In this document: one piece after another, positions 23,301 to 33,716 of the stretch
Position numbering within the stretch: position 1 is the first letter of the stretch
Layout: every line of letters begins with the position of its first letter
Origin: Diphasiastrum complanatum
Lineage: Eukaryota > Streptophyta > Lycopodiopsida > Lycopodiales > Lycopodiaceae
DNA length: 64,000 bases
Direction of reading: 5' to 3'
Assembly (NCBI GenBank): GCA_029204225.1
Contig: MU831896.1
Location: forward strand, 1 to 64,000
Made by a program: the position numbers and the translations under genes
Notes under the pieces: generated by a model
What the model saw: the letters and a program-made list of their open reading frames with translations, nothing else
Database searches by the model: none
Told to the model about the DNA's origin: nothing

Positions 23301-24400
23301 GTTTACTTGAATATCAAACATGTCAGAAAAACATCAGGTACGTCTATTTCCATGGAATACCTTGTACAAGTTTAAATTATTTAGCTAAAATTATCAAATA
23401 GAAATGCAGGTCATTTCATGTCTATTTTATGTTAATTATTTTATTTGAATGATGTAGTCCTAGCCCAACTTATTATCAAGGTGTTGATGGACATGTGATG
23501 TCAACTTGTATGGATTCCCAAGTACAATCTTCTCCAGTTGCATTTGTTGAATCTCATTTATGTGATGCCGATGAATGTTAATAAAAAGTGGCCAGTAAAT
23601 TGAACATTGTGCCAAGTAGCTTAAATGTATAGTTAATTTTACTTGCCATACTTGATTGCATCCAAAAAAAACTTCATTTCAAAAGATGTCAATTACAATT
23701 GATAGAAATACAAAAACATAGCTAGGCTATAAAAAAATATTATTGCTATTTCAACATTAATTTATTACTTATGATTTATTTACTTATGCCTAAAACTTTA
23801 TATATGTATTTTATATATAAAGTTATCAAACTAATAGTGGTTATACCACACATGGACAATTGAATAATGCCATAACGACAAAATTACGTGAGCAATAAGT
23901 TCCTGAGATGTCACTTGCGCCTTGCCAATTGCAATCATTAACTTTATTCGTAAACTACGTTGCCATAGACTTTATTCCTAAAATTAATTTCTTGATTACG
24001 TATGTGTACATTCTTCAAATTTTGTTTTTGGAATTGTTGGTTAAATTGTATTTATTAGTGCACGTCCATCTCCATGCAAAACTTTACACTAGTATCGTTC
24101 TTGATTTGTGCATATTTGTATTGAATTACATTAAATATGTACGTCCATGTCCATGCGAAACTTAACACTAACTTTTTCTTTTTGGTTTGTGCAGATTCGT
24201 GCTCACAACTTGTTATCTTAACTTTGTGAAAGCTATCACATTATGAATATCACACAATTCATATGTGATCATGTTCCAAAAGAGTTTGTAACAATGTTTC
24301 CAAATAACAATGATATATTCATTAAATTTTTATACATTTCAAATTCTCAAATATCAACAACTGAATTATGGAAAAATGTCGTAGAATGATATCGTGAAGC
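20383..24400 (+). pseudogene. Unassigned, frame-broken coding remnants of the Helitron 5' half
   Basis: Several plus-strand stretches look like decayed protein-coding sequence because their frames continue across single stops. About 20386-20815 includes IWKLYDECAIRTVLETRSYG and, later, TCMAFFPEICLVDFRDDCIH. About 20900-21184 includes QIKFWEDTKIPYNKIVDEY. About 21409-21570 includes RIPVMSCTIVGLDGIHNIK. About 22398-22600 includes MSGKQNTFLNRVPINEERY. Separate entries cover 22717-23401. I recognise no family in any of them. They could be a second Helitron protein or captured host gene pieces. 23402-24400 has no clear coding content. Confidence 0.35.
22717..23401 (+). pseudogene. Unknown protein remnant, two overlapping frames
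   Basis: Frames 22717-22902 (61 residues) and 22877-23401 (174 residues) overlap and probably derive from one longer reading frame broken near 22890. The second includes FPILTQNDCNFIIGEQLPFI and a His-rich segment HVAHRDLQQRHHKIATDID. No known domain, no transmembrane segment. It lies between exon 3 of the unknown spliced gene and the Helitron Rep N-terminal region, so it may belong to either. Function unknown. Confidence 0.3.
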
Positions 24401-24401
24401 A

Positions 24402-25100
24402 TTGGACTTATTAGATACTGATGCAATGTGGTGGTATACAAATTACTTTCTAAACGGAACTTATCAAACACAACATACAACTATACAAGATTTCAAAGAC
24501 TATTTGAATACAACTCAATATCAAAGTTCAATAACTATTATGTATGATCCATTTTGTCTATTTTGGATATGTACAACATTACAACGTACTACTCACATCG
24601 AACAATACAATCCCATAACTACGCATGTCACACGTTACAATATAAAAATATTAGCACCCACGTGTACCACTCACATATTAATAGTAATGTCAAGCCCAGC
24701 TCAAATATATCCATGCGATGTACGACATACTAATATAATCATTTTAAAATCTTGCAAAAAATCAAAACCTGCCTGGCCCACATCATTGTCATGTTCTGTT
24801 CAAAACCTCGTGCATAAATTCTCAACCGAATCGACAAAAAAAATATGTCAACGTGTTTTAACATTGTATCCTGGGACTTTATATAGTCATGAGAGTATTA
24901 TGTACCATATTCGCAAATTCAAAATGCTTACAATGACAAAAACCAAAAATGTTCCATTGAAAATATGTGACAATAAAAAACGAAAGTACACAAGAAATAA
25001 GCAATTTTGGACAAAAGACAAAATCGCACATTTACAAACACTAGTACACGAAACGCCTGATGCATCACTCATATACATAAAACTAATTTTTGTTCATTAA
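24402..25100 (+). CDS. Helitron-region hypothetical ORF, upstream part of the Rep protein
   Basis: 232 residues, no domain recognised with confidence. The C-terminal third is lysine- and arginine-rich (NKKRKYTRNKQFWTKDKI). It stops at 25098, but a neighbouring frame from about 25105 carries on into the zinc-binding DUF6570-like region. It is probably the N-terminal part of the Rep-helicase polyprotein, separated by a frameshift. A nucleic-acid-binding role would fit the basic tail but is unproven. Confidence 0.4.
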   Translation: MDLLDTDAMWWYTNYFLNGTYQTQHTTIQDFKDYLNTTQYQSSITIMYDPFCLFWICTTLQRTTHIEQYNPITTHVTRYNIKILAPTCTTHILIVMSSPAQIYPCDVRHTNIIILKSCKKSKPAWPTSLSCSVQNLVHKFSTESTKKICQRVLTLYPGTLYSHESIMYHIRKFKMLTMTKTKNVPLKICDNKKRKYTRNKQFWTKDKIAHLQTLVHETPDASLIYIKLIFVH

Positions 25101-25104
25101 ATCC

Positions 25105-25642
25105 GAATATTACATGCACACAAAAAAGCGTACATGCTCGTATTACACGTTTACTGAATAGAAAAATCCAGCATACAAAATTTTCAAAACATATTATTGC
25201 AAGTACACATGCATATACCAATCGTGTAAATGATTCTCCGATACATACTTGTGTAAGTTGTGAATGTAATTACTTTCTATTTCAATTTGTCGAACTTACT
25301 ACTAATGAGTACCAATATATTTCAAACATGAAAACAATACCAATTGATATTATAGATAGACAAACAAAATATATCTGTAGGTCATGTGAAATGAGCATAA
25401 ATAGAGATGCAATTCTAAAATACTTCGTTCCAACAAACATATATATTAATGAGGAACTACTTTTAGTAAAACAATTGAATGAGATAGAGGAACGTTTAGT
25501 AGCACCTAGAATCACAATTCTTCAAATTCGCGATCTTACATACGAAGGACAAGAAGGTCTAACTAGTAGTGTCGTGAATGTTGTTGCTAATTTAAATCAC
25601 ATACAACAAACATTGCCTCGTGTTACGATGAAGCATCGTTAA
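25105..25642 (+). pseudogene. Helitron Rep N-terminal DUF6570-like domain
   Basis: The open part from 25328 is 104 residues; the same frame is readable upstream from about 25105. It has paired cysteines CVSCEC upstream, then YICRSCEMSI, then the family hallmark EERLVAPRITILQIRDL followed by VVNVVANLNHIQQTLPR. In known Helitron proteins this region (a CxxC pair, then an ERL(I/V)xPR motif, then NVP...LPR) precedes the Helitron-N domain. It ends at stops near 25640, where relatives continue. The domain is thought to bind DNA; the role here is inferred from position. Confidence 0.75.
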
Positions 25643-26190
25643 TAGTAGCGTTAAAAAAAAACTCGAATACAAAAGTAACTACATGGTTGGGAAAATAAGA
25701 CCATCAAAATTAATGACAGCATTAATAAATTTATGTGTAATACCCTTGTATGTTGAACTTCATATACAACCAAATAATCATTGGATAGCACATTATAACA
25801 ACTTAGCTAAAAATAAGATACCGAATGAATCAATGCTTTCACACTCGGCAAAAACAACCAATACAAACAAAGACAATAACTTAAATGATGATACATTAGT
25901 ACACCCTTTCACACACATGGAATATGTTATTGACCACGAAACAACATACACAATTGTCGCTTCTTGTGAAGGACACAATCCAATAAGTCTTTGTAAAGAT
26001 ACATATGCAGAAGAACTAAATTTTTCGACTTTATATTATGGACATGCACGAAAAACAAATGAAAAAAACAAATACACATACAATTGCTAAATGGGAACTT
26101 CAACATTATAGTCCTCGATTTGCACAACACACAACAAACCTGTTTTTCAAAGCCATTAAAATCTTAATTTCTCAAGTTATTAGTTCCATT
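25643..26190 (+). pseudogene. Helitron-N domain, first part, frame-broken and cut by element D
   Basis: Frame 25683-26090 (135 residues) continues from DUF6570 with YKSNYMVGKIRPSKLMTALI and the segment SCEGHNPISLCKDTYAEELN, matching the Helitron pattern GxxPxxLxxDxxxEELxFP. At about 26085 the frame must change to reach AKWELQHYSPRFAQHTTNLF, which fits the Helitron-N motif around the VAxHxPNIFFK segment. The TSD and left LTR of element D interrupt at 26193-26198. The continuation resumes at 38862. Confidence 0.75.
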
Positions 26191-26197
26191 TAAATAT

Positions 26198-26935
26198 TGT
26201 GAAGAATTGAAAAGGATTATCTATGTTAGATATAGGGGTCTTATGTTTTTTTACATCAAGCATCTAGGTGTAGGATGTTGATAGGAATAAATTTGGGATA
26301 GATGGCAAATTATGCATTTCCACTTGTAATGCCACTATTGAGCCAAAATAGAGTAAGAGGCTAAACACTTGCTAATTAGAGTGTAGACAAGTGTAAATTT
26401 TTTGTTTGATGAATTCCAAGAGGTCCCATAGGATATAGAGGTGGAACCTTGTGAGGTCCAATAGGAAATTGAGGTGTGCTTGAATATAGTCCAATAGAAT
26501 TAAGAGGTGCATAGATCAATGATCCAATAGGATCAAGAGGTGACAAAATGTGGTCCAATCATAGTTAAGCATAGTGGTAGCTCGTGGACCTACTAGTATC
26601 ATTGTACTCCTCATTTTGAGATCAATTGATTTGGTGATTTCATGGATTTTGTGAGTTTTTGGATTTCTAGCTTTCTCTCTCTACCCGAGAGCTCTTGATG
26701 CATTTTCTCTCTCTATCCAAGGAGAGCAGCTTGTTTTTACTTAGATTATTTTTTGAATACTTCCCACACGTGTGAGTGAGAGTTGTAAGTGATTGAATGC
26801 ATGTAGTAGTGTGTTTTTGCCATAGGATTCAAGATTGATCTTGAATCTCAATCTAGTCTTGATCTTGGTGCATCTACACACCTTAGGAGATCACAAGTAC
26901 ATGTAGTGGACAGTCCACACGTGTGAAAATCAACA
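26198..26935 (+). repeat. Element D 5' LTR
   Basis: Starts TGTGAAGAATTG and ends AATCAACA. By eye about eight to ten differences from the 3' LTR. Contains a degenerate 33-bp tandem repeat at 26421-26563, and CACACGTGTG at 26765-26774 and 26916-26925. Confidence 0.95.
26421..26563 (+). repeat. 33-bp minisatellite in the D/F LTR
   Basis: About four and a half degenerate units built on AGGTCCAATAGGA...GAGGTG, spaced 33 bp. Present in all four LTRs of this family (also near 38340-38490, 54770-54915 and 60270-60418). It gives a spurious minus-strand open frame with Pro-Ile-Gly repeats. Confidence 0.8.
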
Positions 26936-26948
26936 TGGTATCAGAGCC
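26936..26948 (+). promoter_or_regulatory. Element D primer-binding site
   Basis: TGGTATCAGAGCC directly after the 5' LTR, complementary to initiator-Met tRNA. Confidence 0.92.
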
Positions 26949-27636
26949 TACCTAAGGTTACCATGCATTTTGATCCATCTAAGTGAAAAATTTTCATCAA
27001 TCTTGAGCTAGAAATTGTCAAGGCCCATTTTCCTAGCTATCTTGTTCAATCTTGGATCAAAAGAGATCAAAAGGACATTGATTGGGTCTGACCTGGTACT
27101 GTTCGGAATCAGGTGCTCAGACACGTGTGAGGAACATCCAATTTCAGTTTGGAAGTTCTCTCTCATGTTTGATCCATTTATCTTGCTTGATAACTTGTTT
27201 TGAAGCTATTTTTGTCTAGTTTCTGTTGCAATCAGTTTCATTCCATTTGGTTGAGCCAATCAAAAGTTATAAGCTTTTGAAGAGGGTTAGGTAGGGCACC
27301 TAGACCTGGGTGGACACATTTGGTTTGGTCAAGAGATTGCTTGGTTGATCCAAAATCACAGTTGTATGCTTGCCAATCTCATCTATATGTGATCTAGGCA
27401 CTGTTTTGAGATCTTAGCCATTTTGTTTCATGCAATATCATTGTATTTGAGTCAAATTTGGTTTCTTAGTGTATTTCACACGTGCTAAGAGTGTTGGATC
27501 CTAACTTTGCCTATACTCCATCATTTGATGTGAAATAGATCTTGTTTTAGAGAGATTTGTGTAGCTAGTGAGAATCAATTCACAAATTGTTGTAAGTCTT
27601 TCATAGGAGGAGATAGTACTCAATCATTGGATCCTA

Positions 27637-27940
27637 TTGAAAGTGTGTAACAACATTTATTGTTCATCATCTGAGTTTTCTTCACTTCAAATGTCTTCAA
27701 TGGGTTCATCCTTGTTGGAACCAAGTGAAAGATTGACCACTTCAAATTATTCAATTTGGAAAATGAGGATGGAGTCCATCTTTATCCTTCAAGACGTGAT
27801 GGACATAGTTCTTGGCCTTGAAGAAGAACCACAAGTTCTTCAAGAGGTTCAAAAATACAGAAAGAGAGCTAGGATGGCTCTCCACTACATTAAGATGAAT
27901 GTCTCTAATGAGATATTGAGGGAGATAGGTACTTGTACAA
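27637..27940 (+). pseudogene. gag: Element D gag, N-terminal part, cut by element E
   Basis: Open from 27637; the Gag start is probably the later MSSMGSSLLEPSERL (27691 or 27700), by comparison with other elements. Carries the SERLTTSNYSIWKMRMES signature and the start of the capsid domain. E inserted after the codons for GTCT at 27940. The rest of gag resumes at 34377. Confidence 0.85.
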
Positions 27941-28595
27941 TGTGAAAAATACAGATCCTAAGTGGATCTAAACTCCAAGATCATTGGCTTGAATGCTTGC
28001 ACTCCAAACTACATAAGCTAGGAATTGGCAACACATTTTATGCTACCTAGAATGCAAAGAACTTGATCAAAAAGCATTTATCACAAATGGAAACTTCCAT
28101 AAACATCAAGTGCGGCCCAAAATAGCATTATACAGTCCATAATACATCAGCCTACCACTTTTGGAAAGCACCTAAGATCATACACAATAGCTTGAAGACA
28201 ATACACACAACAATGCTCTCAATGGAGGAAGAAACAATGACAATGATCTATTGATCTCAATGAAGCATACAAAAGGTTTCTCCAACCTGTTCTCCAAGAC
28301 TTCCCTACTATTTATGGATGAGGAAGATGACTCTCTCTCCTCTCTCTAGAAGGTACTTGACCCTAGATATTCCCTATATAGGAAAAATAGCTAAAAATGG
28401 CTTATATGACCAAAATACATCAAAATGGTCTCATTTTGAAGGGTATGAAGTTTGACACTTCATCATACTGAAAAAATACAGTAAATAAAAACATTGTGGC
28501 CTGGTTCACACGTGTGAAACTCCAGAACCAAAACTATTTACAATTTTAGCCAATTTAGGCCTCAAACTAGCTAGGAAATGTTGACAATTTTCACA
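27941..28595 (-). repeat. Element E 3' LTR
   Basis: 655 bp, TG...CA. CACACGTGTG at 28507-28516 and a minus-strand TATA-like CCTATATAGG at 28373-28382. Confidence 0.95.
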
Positions 28596-31500
28596 CTCCC
28601 TCTTCAACATTGGATGCTAGTTTCAACATAGTCTTTGAGCACATTCCAAGATTAGATCTATGCATTAAATATAGGTCCTTTCCCAATGGTTTGGTGAAGA
28701 TATCAGCCACACACTCCTTTGAAGAGACATGTTGAAGCTCCACCTCTTTGGCAATGACTTGATCTCTCACAAAATGGTGAGCAATCTCAATGTGCTTGCT
28801 CCTTGCATGAAAAACAGGATTGCTTGCCAAGCTTTGGGCTGAAAGGTTATCACAAAGTATGATTGGAGTCTTCTCTGGTTCCAGCAAGTGAAGATCCAAT
28901 AACATCCTCTTGATCCAAAGAATCTCCTTGGTGCATGTTGTTAATGCCTTGTACTCGGCTTCGGTGGAAGATAGAGAGATAGTTGGTTGCTTCTTTGATA
29001 GCCATGAGACCACTCCATCTCCAAGATAGATTGCAAAGGCACTTGTTGACTTCCTATCCATTTGATCACCTGCAAAATCTGAATCTGAAAATCCACAAAG
29101 GTTAGGTGTAGTACCTCCATACAAGATGCCAAAATCTCTAGATCCCGAGATGTATCTAAGTACTCTCTTTCCTAGCTTCCAATGAGCCTCACTAGGATCT
29201 TGCATAAATTGACTTAGTTTACCAACCACAAAGCTTAGATCAGGTCTTGTGATGGTTAACCATATAAGAGATCCTATTAGCTTTCTATAGAGAGTAATGT
29301 CCTTGAAGGATCTTTCATTACTTCTTGTAGTTAGCTTTACATTTGATTCCATAGGAGTAGAAACAACTTTACAATCTTCCATATGAAACCTTTTTAGAAT
29401 AGAGTTAACATACTTTTCTTGACATATGAATGTAGATTTAGAAGTTCTAATAATCTCTATTCCTAAGATATAATGAAGTTTACCAAGATCTTGAATTTCA
29501 AACTCTCTTTTGAGTGCCATCTTGATTTCATCTATATCTAGATTGTTACCACCACTTAAGATAATGTCATCAACATAGATCAAAAGTAAAGTGATATCAT
29601 TTTCATTCAATCTAAAGTAGAGAGAATGATCATACTCACTCATAACAAAGTTTTGAGAAAGTAAGAAGGAATTGAGCTTAGCATACCAACTCCTTGGTGC
29701 TTGCTTTAGCCCATACAAACTCTTTTGGAGATAGCACACATGATTAGGCTCATCATGTGAAACATAGCCCTCGGGTTGCTCCATGTAAATATCTTCTTCA
29801 AGATCACCATTCAAGAAGGCATTAGTAACATCCATTTGCCACATATCCCAATCATAAAGAGTTGCAAGAGAGATTAGGATTCGAATAGTTACCATCTTTG
29901 CCACGGGTGCAAAGGTCTCATCATAGTCAATACCATATTCTTGAGCATACCCCTTTGCCACCAACCTTGCCTTGTACTTGTTGATTGATCCATCTTGATT
30001 TTTCTTGATCTTGAAGATCCACTTACAACCAATTGCCTTCTTGTCCTTTGGAAGCTTTACCAACCTCCATGTGTTGCTTTTGATGAGTGCTTGATGCTCA
30101 TGATCCATGGCTTGGATCCATTCCTTCTTTTGAATTGCTTCACCTACACAAGTTGGTTCATCAAAAGAGGTAAGAAAAGCAAAGTTAGAGTTGTCCACCA
30201 CTTGCTTTCCTTTTTCATCATAGGTTAGCCTTGATGGCTTAGCCCTTTGCCTTTGAGTCTTCCTTGAAGTTTGCTTTGGAGTGGCATCTCCATCTTCATC
30301 CAAGACATCTTGCACATCATGATGATTAGTAGGCACATCAACATCAACATCAACAACATTGGAAACATTCTCTTCATGAAAGATGACATCCCTACTTATG
30401 ACAACTTTCTTTGTAGAAGGAATGTACACTTTGTAAGCCTTGCTTACTTCACTATAGCCAACAAACACACCCTTCTTTGATGAAGGATCTTCTTTAGTTC
30501 TATCATCAAGTGTGATATTGACAAAACATGTACATCCAAAGATCCTACAATGCTTGACACTCGGCCTTCTACCATAAAGAACCTCATGAGGAGTTTTACC
30601 ATCCAAGGAAGCACTTGTCCATCTATTACATAGATAGTTAGCACATGCTAAAGCTTCCCCCCAAAAAGACTTAGCAAGATTAGCATGTAGTCTCATTGCC
30701 TTGGCACATTCACAAAGGGTTCTATTCTTCCTCTCGGCCACTCCATTCTGTTGTGGAGTCCTAGGACTAGACATCTCCCTCTTAATCCCATGTGCTATAC
30801 AAAAGTCTTTGAACCTATTTGAGGTGTATTCCCCTCCATTATCAGATCTTAAGCATTTGATCTTTGTATTGAATTGGTTTTCCATTTCATTCTTGAACTT
30901 GACAAATGCAGCAAACACTTCATCCTTACTTTTAAGAAGATAGATCCAAGTATACCTACTAAAGTCATCAATGAAAGTTGCATACATCTTTGCCCCACCA
31001 TTGCTAGTTGTACTAGAAGAATGAATATCAGAATGCACAAGTTGAAAAGCTTCTTTAGATCTAGAAGTAGATCTAGAATAAGCAAGTCTATGAGATTTGG
31101 ACAAGGCACAATGTTCACAAACACTATTGTTTGCAACAAGACTTTTAGGGAGACCAAGAACAAGCTCTTTCTTTGCCATTACCTCCAAAGATTTGAAGTT
31201 GGGATGGCCCAACCTCTTGTGCCAAACTTCTTGGTTTGTCAATTGCTCCCTAGCCATACATCCTTCATGATTAGAGATCACACATGCATCAAGCTTGAAA
31301 AGTTTACCATGCCTCCTACCTTGAGCAATCAAGGATCCACATTTACTTATCAAACATGCATCTCCAATGAACTCCACATCAAGTCCTTTGTCAATCATTT
31401 GACTTACACTAAGCAAATTCTTAGTGATTGAAGGAATGTACAAAACATTTTCAAGATTTGCTTTCCTATTTGTTGAAAGGGAAATAGGAATAGTGCCTAT

Positions 31501-32544
31501 GCCTTTGATGTCACATTGACCATCATTTGCAGTGTAGATGATGTTACCTTCTCCCTCATAAGACAATAAGGATGTAAAGTATTCCTTATGTCTTGTCATG
31601 TGAGATGAGGCTCCACTATCAATCCACCAAGGATCATTATCATCTATGTTGGCTAACAAACTTGAAGTCATAACAAGTGATTCACATGTGTTATGTTCTT
31701 CCTCATCTATTGTAAGATTTCCTTGCCTCTCTCCTTGCTCTCTTTTCTTCTTATAACATTCATTTGCAAAATGACCTTTTATCCCACAATAAAAGCACTT
31801 GAACTTTGACTTATTGTTCTTAGTAGAAGAGGAAGAGGAAGAGTGATCATCATGATCAAAGTTACCACCTTTGGACCATTTCCCTTTGCCTTTACCTTTG
31901 CCCTTGAATTTGCCTTTTGTGAAGAAAGCCTCTTCACCTCCACCTTGCAAGGATGCACCATCAAGCTTTGATTGCAACCTATGTTCTTCAGCCAATAAGA
32001 TTTCTTGCAAGTCAACCACACTTGGCAAGACTCTTTGAATGGCAAAACTTTGCACAAGGTTAGCATGTTCATTTAGCAAACCATTCAACATAACTTGGAC
32101 TATTTCACCATCTTTTATGTTCTCATCAATGCATGCTAAATCATCACTTAGGGACTTAACTCTCAAGATAAATGCATGAGCACTTTCACCCTCTCTTTGC
32201 CTACTAGAAAATATTTGTCTCCTTAGGGTCAATACCCTAGATGTGGACTTTGATTCAAAGAGCTTCTTTAAGGCATTCCATGCCTCACTTGCACTTTGAC
32301 ACTTTCCAACTTCCTTGAGAAGTTCATTTGTAACATTCATTTTAATGATATGAAGAGCCCTTTTGGCCTTCTTATCAAACCTTTGTTGCTCTTGAAGTGT
32401 GAGAGGTCTCTCTTCAATTTCTGCAACTATGTCCATGAGTTCATTCAACTCAAGTAAGGACTCCATCCTCACTTTCCAAGTAGAGTAGTTTGATGAACTC
32501 AACCTTTCACTAGACTCTAGCATGATCCCACCATTGGAAGCCAT
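28591..32544 (-). CDS. Element E Gag-Pol polyprotein
   Basis: 1317 residues, the usual length for copia Gag-Pol in one frame. Domains in order: Gag with the signature SERLSSSNYSTWKVRME (about 12-28), capsid to about 190, basic GKGK stretch, zinc knuckle CFYCGIKGHFANEC (about 250-263); protease WWIDSGASSHM (about 306-316); pre-integrase and HHCC region (HKRLGHPN...CEHCALSKSH); integrase core with HSDIHSSSTT, LRSDNGGEY and QQNGVAERKN supplying the three acidic residues; reverse transcriptase with LLLIYVDDII; RNase H with SDSDFAGDQMDRKS, SSTEAEYKAL and HARSKHIEIAHHF. All catalytic motifs are intact and there is no internal stop. The start MASNGGIMLESSERL is the first ATG after the leader. The last codon GTG spans the 3' LTR junction and the TGA stop uses LTR bases 3-5. 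The only full-length polyprotein in the window. Confidence 0.97.
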   Translation of the reverse strand: MASNGGIMLESSERLSSSNYSTWKVRMESLLELNELMDIVAEIEERPLTLQEQQRFDKKAKRALHIIKMNVTNELLKEVGKCQSASEAWNALKKLFESKSTSRVLTLRRQIFSSRQREGESAHAFILRVKSLSDDLACIDENIKDGEIVQVMLNGLLNEHANLVQSFAIQRVLPSVVDLQEILLAEEHRLQSKLDGASLQGGGEEAFFTKGKFKGKGKGKGKWSKGGNFDHDDHSSSSSSTKNNKSKFKCFYCGIKGHFANECYKKKREQGERQGNLTIDEEEHNTCESLVMTSSLLANIDDNDPWWIDSGASSHMTRHKEYFTSLLSYEGEGNIIYTANDGQCDIKGIGTIPISLSTNRKANLENVLYIPSITKNLLSVSQMIDKGLDVEFIGDACLISKCGSLIAQGRRHGKLFKLDACVISNHEGCMAREQLTNQEVWHKRLGHPNFKSLEVMAKKELVLGLPKSLVANNSVCEHCALSKSHRLAYSRSTSRSKEAFQLVHSDIHSSSTTSNGGAKMYATFIDDFSRYTWIYLLKSKDEVFAAFVKFKNEMENQFNTKIKCLRSDNGGEYTSNRFKDFCIAHGIKREMSSPRTPQQNGVAERKNRTLCECAKAMRLHANLAKSFWGEALACANYLCNRWTSASLDGKTPHEVLYGRRPSVKHCRIFGCTCFVNITLDDRTKEDPSSKKGVFVGYSEVSKAYKVYIPSTKKVVISRDVIFHEENVSNVVDVDVDVPTNHHDVQDVLDEDGDATPKQTSRKTQRQRAKPSRLTYDEKGKQVVDNSNFAFLTSFDEPTCVGEAIQKKEWIQAMDHEHQALIKSNTWRLVKLPKDKKAIGCKWIFKIKKNQDGSINKYKARLVAKGYAQEYGIDYDETFAPVAKMVTIRILISLATLYDWDMWQMDVTNAFLNGDLEEDIYMEQPEGYVSHDEPNHVCYLQKSLYGLKQAPRSWYAKLNSFLLSQNFVMSEYDHSLYFRLNENDITLLLIYVDDIILSGGNNLDIDEIKMALKREFEIQDLGKLHYILGIEIIRTSKSTFICQEKYVNSILKRFHMEDCKVVSTPMESNVKLTTRSNERSFKDITLYRKLIGSLIWLTITRPDLSFVVGKLSQFMQDPSEAHWKLGKRVLRYISGSRDFGILYGGTTPNLCGFSDSDFAGDQMDRKSTSAFAIYLGDGVVSWLSKKQPTISLSSTEAEYKALTTCTKEILWIKRMLLDLHLLEPEKTPIILCDNLSAQSLASNPVFHARSKHIEIAHHFVRDQVIAKEVELQHVSSKECVADIFTKPLGKDLYLMHRSNLGMCSKTMLKLASNVEEGV

Positions 32545-33704
32545 GATTCTAATGTTTCTTCAACTTTTAGGTTCTGTCCTAAAGCACTTAGCACTCACTT
32601 TTCTCTCAACAAATGATAGATAAAGAGATCTATGAAGATTTAGGACCCTAAAACACTTCTATCTTGAACCTAGATGGTTTCCAAGCATAGAAAGGAAGAT
32701 TGAAACACATGCAACACTTTGCACACACTAAGAATGGATTACAAAATCAAACCAACCTGAACACACTCTTGCTTAAGCTCTCAAACTTTCCAGCAAGTGA
32801 CCAAATCAAGTTATGGTGTGAAGAGTTACTTGCATTCTTAGAAAATACCCAAAACTAGGATGCCAAGATTACCTAGTAATGAACAAACTTGATCAACATA
32901 TGATCAACACACTAAGATATTGATTCAACCTGTAAAACCACATGTAAATCACACTTCTAAAAGTTTATAAACTCCAGCAAGTGATAAATACAAGATTTAG
33001 AGGTGAATGAATGAGCACACTTAGTGAATCACAAGACTAGCTTCACTATCTTGTCAAATCTTGGTGTTTAGATGTAGATCTAAGATCACTTCACATGAGA
33101 ATGTTCCTCAACCTGTTAAGAACCTGAAAACACACTTGCATAATGGTTAACACCTTCCAGCAAATGCTCCAATCAAATTACATAAGGAGAGTTACTTACA
33201 TGCTCAACAAAGTACACCAAAATTTATGCCAAAATTGATGACAATCTTTACAATATGCTCTTCACAATGGAGCTTACAATATGTTCACCCAAAAAAGGGA
33301 ATCTTTCATCCAAATGGGAGCTTTGCTCAGCCTTTAGGAGAATTACAACTCACTCAAAAGAGCATTTGTCATCCACTTAAGGAGAAGTTTCATCCACTTA
33401 AGGAGAGTGTTCATCCAAGAATGGAGATTGTCAACAATAGGATTGAAAAGAACATTGTTAGTATTGAATATGCACAAGCCTCACAATCACAAATGATTAG
33501 GTGTTATGATCTGATCCAAAATAGTTTCTTTTCAGCCTCTGATCTTCAATAGACCTGAAATATGCTTTTGATCCACAAGTTCAACTCACAAAACAAAGGT
33601 TAGTAAGATTTGATCAACAAAGCAATGCAAAATCATGCTAGAACTTGATCAAACATCCAAATATCACCAAAAATGGAATACTTACTGTAAATAGAAGCCA
33701 ACCA
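32545..33704 (-). other. Element E 5' leader with degenerate internal repeats
   Basis: Non-coding region between primer-binding site and gag. Three degenerate segments beginning near 32753, 32930 and 33110 (plus-strand order) share the pattern AACCTG... then CCAGCAA(G/A)TG... then GAGTTACTT, spaced about 180 bp. Near 33300-33420 a shorter repeat around CATCCACTTAAGGAGA occurs two to three times, giving an antisense open frame (33226-33552) with HPLKE repeats that I do not consider a gene. Confidence 0.6.
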
Positions 33705-33716
33705 GCTCTGATACCA
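33705..33716 (-). promoter_or_regulatory. Element E primer-binding site
   Basis: Minus-strand TGGTATCAGAGC abutting the 5' LTR, complementary to initiator-Met tRNA. Confidence 0.92.

Noticed and set aside
26376-26558. A 60-residue minus-strand frame with Pro-Ile-Gly repeats, also at 38302, 54731 and 60230
   Set aside because: It lies in the LTR minisatellite of D and F and recurs only because the LTR is repeated; the 33-bp unit is divisible by three.
30874-31431. 185-residue plus-strand frame
   Set aside because: Antisense shadow of the intact integrase region of element E.
33226-33552. 108-residue frame with HPLKE repeats
   Set aside because: Antisense within the E leader and driven by short DNA repeats; no homology.
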